Below, piece by piece: positions 37,439 to 45,892 of a stretch of DNA of 64,000 nt. Source of the stretch: an uncultured Bacteroidota bacterium (GTDB lineage: Bacteria; Bacteroidota; Bacteroidia; Flavobacteriales; Flavobacteriaceae); assembly GCA_902609035.1 (NCBI GenBank), contig CACLQG010000001.1:1-64000 (forward strand), in the 5' to 3' direction. Each line of letters begins with the position of its first letter. Within the stretch, counting starts at the first letter, position 1. The notes below the pieces were generated by a model that saw nothing but the letters and a program-made list of their open reading frames with translations, made no database searches and was not told the DNA's origin. Position numbers and translations under genes: made by a program.

Positions 37439-38749
37439 TTAATTAGTTAGAGAAATCAACTGCGCTGCCCCCAAAGCACAGGCAAAAGAGGCAGGTTTGG
37501 CTTTGATTTTTTGATCGGGAAATTCACGTTTTAAAAAGGCCAAAAAAATTTTGTTGTCCGAAAATCCACCATCTACATATATTTTTTGGGGTAAAGTTTC
37601 ACAGATCACTCCAATTTTATTTTTGAGTAAATCGATCAATTCTTTCATCAATTTATGGTACGCAGTTTCGAAATTGGGAAAGTCCCAATCCTCCTTTTGT
37701 GGGGCATGGCTGTTGTCAAGATATTTCCAACGAAAGCAGTTTTTTTTCTTTTTTAGTGCCCCCTCCATGAGGTCTTGATCACAATCCAAACCTCGGTGGT
37801 AAAATTGAGGTTTATCGAAATATTCAATCAATTTTTCGACCTTCAACCGGTGTTCTTCTCCCAAAAATAAGCGAGAAGTTTTTACCGCACTTCCATCAAT
37901 TTTCATGTAGGCTGTGGCACCCGCATCAATCTGTTTTTTATCAAAAAGGGAATCCTTGGAAAACGGATTAAAATTTATACACCAGGTTCCCGTTGATAAT
38001 AAAACAAAAGACTCCTTTTCTTTCATAAGATAGGTCAAAAGTGCCGAGGAGCTGTCATGAATTCCAATACCAAAAGTAATGTTTCGACCTTTAATATTTT
38101 TGATAAGCGTTTTTTGGGTTTGGACAATGGGTGGAAATAGACGATCTATTCCTTCGGCTTTTACCCAACTATGGTAGTCTTTTTTTTCATAATCCCAGAG
38201 GTCGGTATGACAGCCAATACTGGTATATTCAGTAAATATTTCTCCGGTGAACACATAACTCATAAACTGTGGCATGTGCAAAGTGCAACGTATTTTTTTA
38301 AAAAGTTCGGGGCGTTTGTATTTTAACCAATACAACTGTTTTCCCGAATTCAGTAAGTTCAAATTTTGTGATCCCGTTTGTGAGGCAAAAATAGACTCAG
38401 GCCCATATTTCTGATAAAAAGAGGTTAAAATATCGGCTTCCAATGGCTTATGATAGTCATAAACTGGGGTCGCCACCTCACCTTTTTCATCCAAGTGAAC
38501 CAGGGTAGCTCCGAATCCCGAAAAGCTTACTTTATCTATTTCAAAAGCTTGGGATTGTAAAAGGATTTCAAAGCTTTTCTTCATCCAAGAGGCAATGCTT
38601 TGGATGTTTTCCGCCACGTGACCGTCTTCGTCCTCCACTTTGGGTAAAGTCACTTTTTCCCGCTTAAGGAGATTATATTGCTGGTCGAACAAAAAATATT
38701 TTTGATTGGTCTTGCCTACATCAAAAACTAAACAACACTGCTTTTTCAT
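37439..38749 (-). CDS. rhaB: FGGY-family carbohydrate kinase, probable L-rhamnulokinase
   Basis: 436-residue sugar kinase. The N-terminal phosphate-binding motif VFDVGKTNQKYFLFD and the second-domain phosphate loop LLSTGTWCINFNP identify the FGGY fold, and YVDGGFSDNKIF marks the adenosine region. It differs from E. coli RhaB in length and detail, but it sits immediately after an L-rhamnose isomerase (one-base overlap) and the aldolase fusion, so rhamnulose is the expected substrate. Fuculose is the alternative. Part of the minus-strand order aldolase fusion, isomerase, kinase, GH78. Confidence 0.85.
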   Translation of the reverse strand: MKKQCCLVFDVGKTNQKYFLFDQQYNLLKREKVTLPKVEDEDGHVAENIQSIASWMKKSFEILLQSQAFEIDKVSFSGFGATLVHLDEKGEVATPVYDYHKPLEADILTSFYQKYGPESIFASQTGSQNLNLLNSGKQLYWLKYKRPELFKKIRCTLHMPQFMSYVFTGEIFTEYTSIGCHTDLWDYEKKDYHSWVKAEGIDRLFPPIVQTQKTLIKNIKGRNITFGIGIHDSSSALLTYLMKEKESFVLLSTGTWCINFNPFSKDSLFDKKQIDAGATAYMKIDGSAVKTSRLFLGEEHRLKVEKLIEYFDKPQFYHRGLDCDQDLMEGALKKKKNCFRWKYLDNSHAPQKEDWDFPNFETAYHKLMKELIDLLKNKIGVICETLPQKIYVDGGFSDNKIFLAFLKREFPDQKIKAKPASFACALGAAQLISLTN

Positions 38750-40023
38750 TACAGACCGGTTGATTTTGAATCGCGTCCTCTTTTAGCCATCAGTTGTTTG
38801 CGAATCTCAAAAGTGCGATAGGCTATAACTGGGTCTATTGCCCCTCCCTTTCGGTAAATAACCTCTTTAACCAATGGTCTGACGTCGGTTCGAAAAGCCT
38901 CTTGAAGAAGAGACTCACAGGTCGCAACATCATTTTGAGCTTGAGCTTCTTTCAATGCATCATAGTCAACCAATAAAGCTCTAGCGTGGGCAATTTTAAT
39001 GCTCTCTACGGACTGCAGTAAATCCTCCATAGGATCTTTAAGGTTATGGCTTGCGTCGATCATCCAAGAGAGTTCCGGGTTAGAAGTTTCATCCATTCCT
39101 TGTAATAATTCACAAAAAATTAAAAACAATTGATAAGGCTTTACACTCCCAACAGTAAGATCATCATCCCCATATCTACTGTCATTAAAATGAAAGCCTC
39201 CCAATTTATTCAAATGCATCAATAGCGCAACGATCTGTTCAATATTGGTATTGGGCAGATGGTGTCCTAAATCGACCAAAGTGGTAGCTCGATCTCCCAG
39301 TTTTGAAGCAATAAGGTGGGATGTTCCCCAGTCGGGTATGACTGTAGAATAAAAATTAGGCTCATAGGGTTTGTATTCAATCAATAATTTCCAATCGGAG
39401 GGTAAATAATCATAAATTTCTTCTAAAGAATCCAAAGTTCGTTGAAATGCCCCTCTAAAGTTGTGCTGTCCAGGAAATGAGGATCCATCGGCCAACCAAA
39501 TCGTCAATGCTTTAGAGCCCAATTGGACCCCATGGTCAATGACCTTTTTGTTGTGTTGAATGGCTTCTTTTCTAACCTCCGCATCAATGTGCGACAATGA
39601 TCCAAATTTATAGGAATGAAAACTGTTGGGTTGATCCTGGAAGGTATTGGAATTAACTGCATCGAACTTGATATCCAACTCATTAGCTAAAGACTTGATG
39701 TTAGTGGAGTCCTGTGGAATGTCCCAAGGAATATGAAGACTTATGGCACCACTGGACTTATTGAGCTTGTGAAGAACACCTATATCTTTAATTTTATCAG
39801 CCAAGTTCGCAGGTTCACCTCCTTGAGGAAACCTTCCAAAACGAGTACCTCCAGTACCCATAGCCCAACTGGGAATGGCGATCTGAAACCCTCCGATGGC
39901 TTCAATTAAAGCATCGATATCCATTCCTTTTTGGATTAGTTTTAACACCAAGAAATCCCAGTTTTTTTGATGGTCGGGCAGTTGGGCCTCGTTAAAGGCC
40001 CTGAGTTTATTGGAATCAATCAT
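38749..40023 (-). CDS. rhaI: L-rhamnose isomerase (RhaI type)
   Basis: 424-residue TIM-barrel aldose-ketose isomerase converting L-rhamnose to L-rhamnulose. Metal-binding and active-site stretches include HIPWDIPQD, SLSHIDAEVRKEAIQHNKKV, KLLIEYKPYEPNFYSTVIPDWG (Glu), TTLVDLGHHLPNTNIE (Asp/His) and GGFHFNDSRYGDDDL. This matches the broad-specificity RhaI type known from Pseudomonas stutzeri and Gram-positive bacteria rather than E. coli RhaA. It shares one base with the kinase gene and lies 12 bases after the aldolase fusion gene, so the three are one operon. Confidence 0.93.
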   Translation of the reverse strand: MIDSNKLRAFNEAQLPDHQKNWDFLVLKLIQKGMDIDALIEAIGGFQIAIPSWAMGTGGTRFGRFPQGGEPANLADKIKDIGVLHKLNKSSGAISLHIPWDIPQDSTNIKSLANELDIKFDAVNSNTFQDQPNSFHSYKFGSLSHIDAEVRKEAIQHNKKVIDHGVQLGSKALTIWLADGSSFPGQHNFRGAFQRTLDSLEEIYDYLPSDWKLLIEYKPYEPNFYSTVIPDWGTSHLIASKLGDRATTLVDLGHHLPNTNIEQIVALLMHLNKLGGFHFNDSRYGDDDLTVGSVKPYQLFLIFCELLQGMDETSNPELSWMIDASHNLKDPMEDLLQSVESIKIAHARALLVDYDALKEAQAQNDVATCESLLQEAFRTDVRPLVKEVIYRKGGAIDPVIAYRTFEIRKQLMAKRGRDSKSTGL

Positions 40024-40035
40024 AGTTGAGGTACT

Positions 40036-42138
40036 TTATCTTACATAGGCATTAGCGACTCCACCATCCACATTGATCATATTACCCGTGCTTTTATCTA
40101 AAATCGCTAAAAAGGCAAATACTGCATTGGCGATGTCTTCCGGTTGAATGATTTGGTTCAAAAGATTTCTTTTGGCATAAAAACTAGGCAATTCCTCCAC
40201 TGTAATTCCATAGGCTTTTGCGCGTCCTTCTGCCCAATCGCCTTCCCAGATTTTACTGCCTACAATGACACCATCGGGGTTAACTGTATTGACCTTAATC
40301 TTATCCGGAGCTAGTTCTGTAGCTAAAAGTCTTGACAAATGCATCTGAGCGGCTTTCGCAGTGCCGTATCCAGCATTGTTGGGTCCAGACACCAGTCCAT
40401 TTTTGCTTACTATATTTATAATGTCTCCGCCTTGCTTTTGTTTTCTCATGATATTGGCTGCTACTTTGGACAAAAGGAATTGACCTTTAACCAAAACATC
40501 TTGAAGCAAATCCCAATCGGCTTCTGTGGTATCGGTAATGGATTTTGAAATGGCCAAACCGGCACTATGGACTACAATGTCCAAACCACCAAATTGAAGG
40601 GATGTCTTTTTTACAACTGCTTCCAAACTCTCTGATTGGGTTACATCACAATGGCAACCTATAGCTTGATCCGAACTGTAGGTTTGAATGGCTTCTTTTA
40701 GATATTCCTCTGAGATATCGGTAAACACTAAATTGGCTCCCTCTGCAATTAATTTATCGGCAATGGCCCTGCCAATACCTCCTCCTGAACCAGTGACCAA
40801 AGCAACCTTCCTTGAAAGAGGTTTTTCTTTGGGTTGTCTCTGTAGTTTGGCCTCTTCCAACAACCAGTATTCAATGTCAAAAGCCTCTTGGCGTGGTAAT
40901 GAGGTATATTTTGAAATTGCCTCTGCCCCACGCATAACATTGATGGCGTTGATGTAAAACTCACTGGCCACCCTTGCGGTTTGTTTATTTTTTGCAAAAG
41001 TGAACATGCCAACCCCAGGATATAATATCACCACAGGATTTGCATCTCTTATGGAGGGGCTGTTAGAGTGCTTACAGTCATCATAATAGTCCTGATAGTC
41101 TTTGCGATACTGTTCAAATGAATTAGATATTTTATCCAAAATCTTTTGGTCATTGGATAAGTCTTCATCAGGTGCTAAGTTTAGTATTAGAGGTTTGATT
41201 TTTGTTCTTAGAAAATGATCGGGGCATGAGGTTCCCATTGGTGCCAAACGTTCCATATCATTGGAGTTGATGTATTCTAATACTCTATCGTCATCAGTGA
41301 AATGACCAATCATGGCATTCTCAGATGAGCTTAAACCTCTCAAAAGAGGGGCCAATTTTGCGGCTTTGTCTTTTCTTTGGTCGGAAGTTAAACTGTTAAT
41401 TTTTTGTCCTCCAAAAACGATTCTATTCTCGGAAATTTTGTTTTCAATGTATTGTGATGCCGCTTCAATAACTTCAAGACTATTGATGTAAGATTCATAG
41501 GAAGTATCTCCCCAAGTAAATACACCATGACTCCCCAAAACAATACCTCGAATTCTGGGATTTTCATTTAAGCAGGCTTCCAATTTCAATCCCAAATCGA
41601 AACCAGGACGTTGCCATGGAACCCATCCCATAGTATCGCCCCATATTTCTTTAGTGATTTTTTCACTGTCCTCAGCAGCTGCAATGGAGATCAGAGCGTC
41701 TGGGTGTAAATGATCTATATGTTTAAAAGGCAGTAACCCATGAAGAGGAGTGTCAATGGAAGGGGCTCTACTGTTAAGATCATAAATACAATGATTGAAA
41801 AGAGAGACCATTTCATCCTCATGCTCTAAACCACGATACACTTTTTTTAAATTGTGAAGTCTTTGATTGTAAAGACCTGCGATACCTTCCCTTTTTAGGG
41901 TACCAATATCACCACCAGAACCTTTGATCCACATTACCTCAACATTTTCATTGGTTAAAGGGTCCTTTTCGATAGTTTTACAACTAGTATTCCCTCCGCC
42001 AAAATTAGTAATTCTTAAATCGGCGCCTAAAATGTTGGAACGATATAAAAAAAGGGCTATTTGATCCTCTCCGAATTCTTTCGCTTTTTTTTCGTCCCAT
42101 AAATAGTCTACGTATTTATAATTATATTTATTTTTCAT
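40036..42138 (-). CDS. rhaD: Bifunctional rhamnulose-1-phosphate aldolase / short-chain alcohol dehydrogenase
   Basis: 700-residue fusion. The N-terminal class II aldolase domain (residues about 30-400) has zinc-ligand His in FKHIDHLHPDALISIAAA and GSHGVFTWGD; it splits rhamnulose-1-phosphate into dihydroxyacetone phosphate and L-lactaldehyde. The C-terminal SDR domain (from about residue 440) has TGSGGGIGRA and the catalytic Tyr-Lys in AGYGTAKAA; it acts on lactaldehyde. The fusion is known from Bacillus, rhizobia and flavobacteria. It heads the minus-strand operon and faces the permease gene across only 62 bases, which must hold both promoters. No internal frameshift between domains. Confidence 0.95.
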   Translation of the reverse strand: MKNKYNYKYVDYLWDEKKAKEFGEDQIALFLYRSNILGADLRITNFGGGNTSCKTIEKDPLTNENVEVMWIKGSGGDIGTLKREGIAGLYNQRLHNLKKVYRGLEHEDEMVSLFNHCIYDLNSRAPSIDTPLHGLLPFKHIDHLHPDALISIAAAEDSEKITKEIWGDTMGWVPWQRPGFDLGLKLEACLNENPRIRGIVLGSHGVFTWGDTSYESYINSLEVIEAASQYIENKISENRIVFGGQKINSLTSDQRKDKAAKLAPLLRGLSSSENAMIGHFTDDDRVLEYINSNDMERLAPMGTSCPDHFLRTKIKPLILNLAPDEDLSNDQKILDKISNSFEQYRKDYQDYYDDCKHSNSPSIRDANPVVILYPGVGMFTFAKNKQTARVASEFYINAINVMRGAEAISKYTSLPRQEAFDIEYWLLEEAKLQRQPKEKPLSRKVALVTGSGGGIGRAIADKLIAEGANLVFTDISEEYLKEAIQTYSSDQAIGCHCDVTQSESLEAVVKKTSLQFGGLDIVVHSAGLAISKSITDTTEADWDLLQDVLVKGQFLLSKVAANIMRKQKQGGDIINIVSKNGLVSGPNNAGYGTAKAAQMHLSRLLATELAPDKIKVNTVNPDGVIVGSKIWEGDWAEGRAKAYGITVEELPSFYAKRNLLNQIIQPEDIANAVFAFLAILDKSTGNMINVDGGVANAYVR

Positions 42139-42200
42139 TATAGTTTTTTATTGTGAGGTATTTGCTTAAAAGAAATTATCAACTTGTGTAAGATAATAAA

Positions 42201-43583
42201 ATGAAAGATAAAAAAACCAAATCTGAATTTGAAAGGGAGGCAGTTCCACAAAATAAATTAAAAAATTGGAAAAGCTTTTTGGGAATGTATGCTGGAGAAC
42301 ACGCTGCAGGAACAGAGTTTATGATTGGCCCCCTTTTTTTAACAGTAGGAGTAAGTGCCTTTGATTTGCTTGTAGGTCTGTTTTTAGGGAATTTGATGGC
42401 GGTTTTGTCATGGAGGTATATAACCGCCAATATTGCTGTTAAAGAGCGTTTAACGCTTTATTTTAAATTAGAAAAAATATCAGGTAGTAAACTGGTTCGT
42501 TTTTATAATGTAGCCAACGGTATTCTCTTTTGTTTCCTTGCTGGGTCGATGATCACCGTATCAGCCACTGCTTTTGGTGTTCCTGCTGATTTAGAAATGC
42601 CTAAACTCACTGATGTAATGCCCAATAGTTTGACTTGGGTTGTCATGGTAATTATCATTGGGGGCGTGACTACATGGATTGCAGCCAAAGGTTATGGAAT
42701 GGTATCCAAAGTAGCCAACTGGATGGCTCCAATTATTGTTTTAGCTTTTTTGGCCTGTGGCCTTGTAGCAGCCAAACAATTGGAAATTAAAAGTTTTTCT
42801 GAATTTTTCTCCGTTTGGGGAGAAGGGTCAGAACCTTTTCCTGGGCAAATGAAATATACTTTTTGGCATGTATTTTTATGGTCATGGTTTTGTAATGCGG
42901 CAATGCATATCGGTATGTCCGACCTTTCTGTATTTCGATACGCCCGATCTTCCCTATCTGGATGGACTACAGCAGCGGGAATGTATGTCGGTCATTATAT
43001 AGCATGGATTGCTGCTTGTTTGTTGTATGCTGTCTATTTAAAATCACCCGAGGCCGCTACTTTTTTGGCAGAAGGAACTGCTCCACCTGTCGCTCCAGGA
43101 CCGCTGGCCTTCAATGCCATTGGTTGGTTTGGAATTATAGCTGTGATATTGGCAGGATGGACTACAGCTAATCCTACCATTTATAGATCAGGATTAGCCT
43201 TTCAAGCAATTCTTCCCAAATGGTCGATTACTCAGGCCACTTTATTGGCTGGATCGGTGGCAACCCTAGCAGGTATTTTCCCCGCCTTTGCAATGAAACT
43301 ATTAGATTTTGTAGCGGTATACGGTTTTATTCTGGCTCCTGTTGGTGCTGTAATTGTTTTCGAATATTATTTTGCCGAACGTTATGGAATAGTGAAAAAC
43401 TATGCAGAAAAACATAATGAGGTCTTTAATAAATCGGTTTTTTTCGCTTGGCTCGTCAGTTTTATTTTCTTTTTTGGTTGGTCAAAGACTCAAGGGGTTT
43501 TCCTCTCTTTTTTAACCCTTCCTGCATGGTTGTGCTGTGGAACTCTTTTTATTATATTTAGTAAAATTTATCAGAAAAAATAA
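42201..43583 (+). CDS. NCS1-type (purine/cytosine permease family) transporter
   Basis: 460-residue polytopic membrane protein with about 12 hydrophobic segments. N-terminal features (NWKSFLGMYAGEHAAGTEFMIGPLF) and the central WSWFCNAAMHIGMSDLSVFRYAR and NPTIYRSGLAFQAI segments are typical of NCS1 permeases, which usually carry nucleobases, allantoin or hydantoins by cation symport. Here the gene is divergent from the rhamnose aldolase gene and coupled (8-base gap) to an FMN lactate-type dehydrogenase, with no nucleobase genes nearby. A substrate such as rhamnose, lactate or a related small molecule is therefore possible; that is inference. Confidence 0.85.
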   Translation: MKDKKTKSEFEREAVPQNKLKNWKSFLGMYAGEHAAGTEFMIGPLFLTVGVSAFDLLVGLFLGNLMAVLSWRYITANIAVKERLTLYFKLEKISGSKLVRFYNVANGILFCFLAGSMITVSATAFGVPADLEMPKLTDVMPNSLTWVVMVIIIGGVTTWIAAKGYGMVSKVANWMAPIIVLAFLACGLVAAKQLEIKSFSEFFSVWGEGSEPFPGQMKYTFWHVFLWSWFCNAAMHIGMSDLSVFRYARSSLSGWTTAAGMYVGHYIAWIAACLLYAVYLKSPEAATFLAEGTAPPVAPGPLAFNAIGWFGIIAVILAGWTTANPTIYRSGLAFQAILPKWSITQATLLAGSVATLAGIFPAFAMKLLDFVAVYGFILAPVGAVIVFEYYFAERYGIVKNYAEKHNEVFNKSVFFAWLVSFIFFFGWSKTQGVFLSFLTLPAWLCCGTLFIIFSKIYQKK

Positions 43584-43591
43584 TTTAGCAG

Positions 43592-44743
43592 TTGACCAAA
43601 CCAATTCAATACGATCCAAGTTATCCAGCTATTGAAGACCTGAGGGCCAAAGCCAAAAAAAGAATTCCAAAATTTGCTTTTGAGTATTTGGATGGAGGAT
43701 GTAATGAAGATATCAGCCTCTCTAAGAATACTCAAGAACTTCGAAAGGTGGAGATGAAGCCTCGCTATTTAGTTCCTTTTAGAGGGGCAAACTTGAAAAC
43801 GGAGTTGTTTGGACATGAGTACGACGCTCCTTTTGGAATATCACCAGTGGGATTACAAGGTTTGATGTGGCCCAAATCTCCAGAAATTTTGGCAAAAGCC
43901 GCTTTTGAACACAACATCCCTTTTGTACTCAGTACGGTTACTACAGCTAGTATTGAAACCATAGCTAACATTACGGAGGGTCGTGCTTGGTTCCAGCTAT
44001 ATCATCCTGCCGAGGAGAAAGTAACTAAAGATCTGATCAAAAGAATTGATGCAGTAGACTGCCCTGTACTTGTTATTCTCTCCGATGTGCCTTCTTTTGG
44101 TTACCGTCCTAGAGACATCCGTAATGGTCTGTCAATGCCCCCTAGAATGACGCTTAAGAATATCATTAGGGTAATGAAACGCCCCGAATGGGCCATAAGA
44201 ACATTGATCAACGGCCAACCTAGTTTTGAAGTGCTAAAACCCTACATGCCAAAAAACCTTAACTTAAGTCAGCTGGGGAAATTTATGAATGCCACATTTG
44301 AAGGTCGACTCAATGAAGAAAAAGTTAAAAGGTTGAGGGACATGTGGAAAGGTAAATTGGTAATCAAAGGAGTAGAATCAGTGGCAGATGTAGAAACTGC
44401 CATAAGATTGGGCCTGGACGGCATTATCATTTCCAATCACGGCGGTCGTCAGGTGGATATGGGTCAAGCGACCATTACATCTTTGCAAGATATTGCCCCT
44501 AAATACCATGACCAAATCAAAATTATGATGGACAGTGGCATCCGTGGTGGAGCCGACATTGGCAGAACACTTTCCTCAGGAGCGGATTTTACTTTTCTGG
44601 GAAGGAGTTTTATGTATGGTGTTTCGGCTTTGGGTAAAAAAGGAGGTGATCATACCATCTCCATTCTTAAAGCTCAGTTGACCCAAGTCATGGAGCAGAT
44701 GTGTTGTGAAAACATCCAAGACCTTTCTAAAAGACTTGTCTAA
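43592..44743 (+). CDS. lldD: FMN-dependent alpha-hydroxy-acid dehydrogenase (L-lactate dehydrogenase type)
   Basis: 383-residue member of the LldD/glycolate-oxidase family: a TIM barrel with FMN. Visible landmarks are FAFEYLDGGCNEDISL near the N-terminus, the substrate/FMN region AWFQLYHPAEEKV, the flavin-contacting Lys in GKLVIKGVES, and the catalytic base His283 in ISNHGGRQVD, followed by DSGIRGGADIGR. The start is TTG 43592, eight bases after the permease stop; the next ATG is far inside the conserved region. In this context it would oxidise L-lactate, formed from lactaldehyde, to pyruvate. Its stop abuts the convergent dehydratase stop. Confidence 0.92.
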   Translation: MTKPIQYDPSYPAIEDLRAKAKKRIPKFAFEYLDGGCNEDISLSKNTQELRKVEMKPRYLVPFRGANLKTELFGHEYDAPFGISPVGLQGLMWPKSPEILAKAAFEHNIPFVLSTVTTASIETIANITEGRAWFQLYHPAEEKVTKDLIKRIDAVDCPVLVILSDVPSFGYRPRDIRNGLSMPPRMTLKNIIRVMKRPEWAIRTLINGQPSFEVLKPYMPKNLNLSQLGKFMNATFEGRLNEEKVKRLRDMWKGKLVIKGVESVADVETAIRLGLDGIIISNHGGRQVDMGQATITSLQDIAPKYHDQIKIMMDSGIRGGADIGRTLSSGADFTFLGRSFMYGVSALGKKGGDHTISILKAQLTQVMEQMCCENIQDLSKRLV

Positions 44744-45868
44744 TTAATTCACCTTATAGCGGTTCAACAAATCCATATTGAGATCAAACCCAATGCCTGG
44801 AGTATCTGGAACGGTTACGTAACCATCGCTGTCCAGTTTTAGCTTGGGATAAAACAACTCTTTACGCAGTTCGTCTACCTCTGGCGGATAGTATTCAAGT
44901 AATTCGCCATTTGAAACGGCAGCTACCAAGGGCAATTGCAATTCTTGACATCCATGAGGAGCAATTTTCAACCCTTTTTCTTCCGCCAATTTAGCCACCG
45001 CTATGGCAACATCATAACCGGGACAAATGGTAGCGTCCACATTCAACAGGCTGGCACCATTGTTTTCTATTAAGGTTTCAAAATCGGCTAAAGTATAATA
45101 ATTTTCACCTGTAGCAAGGTTCAAAGAGGTGGAATCATTTAGGGTTTTATGGGCTTTAAAGTCATGGATGGCCAAGGGCTCTTCAAACCAATAGACATTG
45201 TAGTTTTCCATTTCTTTGGCATATTGCAATGCCATGGGTAAATCAAATGCACAGTTAGCGTCAACTAGTAAGTCAACATCAGAACCGATTGCTTTTCTGG
45301 AGGCTTCAATGCGTTTCATGTCCAGGGCGATCCCCGCAGAAGGATCACCGATTTTAATTTTAACAGCAGTTGCATGTAACTCATTTATATTGTACAATAA
45401 TTCGTTCTGCAACTCCTCGAGACCTTTATCTTTTGCGTAATATCCACCAGCAATGTATGCCCTTACTCTTTTTTGTCTACCTCCCAAAAGGGAATGAATT
45501 GATTGGCCTTCTACTTTTCCCTTGATGTCCCAACAGGCGATCATTAGGGCCGCCAATACTTGGGTGTGTAGTCCAGCAGAACCAAGAATTTTATTTTGTT
45601 TTTGTCCGAGATTAAAAGTTAATTTTTTTGTGTCTAGGGGATTCTCCCCGATTAAAAATGACCGGTAATAATCCACAAAAAGACTGTAGAAGTTGTTAGG
45701 GCGCACAGCCGCTGTTCCTCCATTCCAACCTATACCATGAATTCCCTGATCGGTATAGACTGTTACTTTATGAAGTCTTCCTGGGCCATAAAAATGCATC
45801 CCATTCCAAATTCCAGGTCGTTCCCATTCAAAAGATTCGCTGGTAACACGAGTAATTTTAATTGACAT
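44744..45868 (-). CDS. Enolase-superfamily (mandelate racemase/MLE type) sugar-acid dehydratase
   Basis: 374-residue enzyme with the capping domain plus modified TIM barrel. Catalytic positions of the mandelate-racemase type are present: K-x-K in AVKIKIGD, metal ligands Asp in LLVDANCAFD, Glu in WFEEPLA and Glu in ATGENYY, and a base His in APHGCQELQLP. Such enzymes usually dehydrate acid sugars (for example fuconate, rhamnonate or galactarate). The substrate is not predictable here. It is 24 bases downstream of a DASS transporter gene on the same strand, so the two likely form an operon for an organic acid. Convergent with lldD. Confidence 0.87.
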   Translation of the reverse strand: MSIKITRVTSESFEWERPGIWNGMHFYGPGRLHKVTVYTDQGIHGIGWNGGTAAVRPNNFYSLFVDYYRSFLIGENPLDTKKLTFNLGQKQNKILGSAGLHTQVLAALMIACWDIKGKVEGQSIHSLLGGRQKRVRAYIAGGYYAKDKGLEELQNELLYNINELHATAVKIKIGDPSAGIALDMKRIEASRKAIGSDVDLLVDANCAFDLPMALQYAKEMENYNVYWFEEPLAIHDFKAHKTLNDSTSLNLATGENYYTLADFETLIENNGASLLNVDATICPGYDVAIAVAKLAEEKGLKIAPHGCQELQLPLVAAVSNGELLEYYPPEVDELRKELFYPKLKLDSDGYVTVPDTPGIGFDLNMDLLNRYKVN

Positions 45869-45892
45869 TTATTGAAGTATAACATGTTAAAA

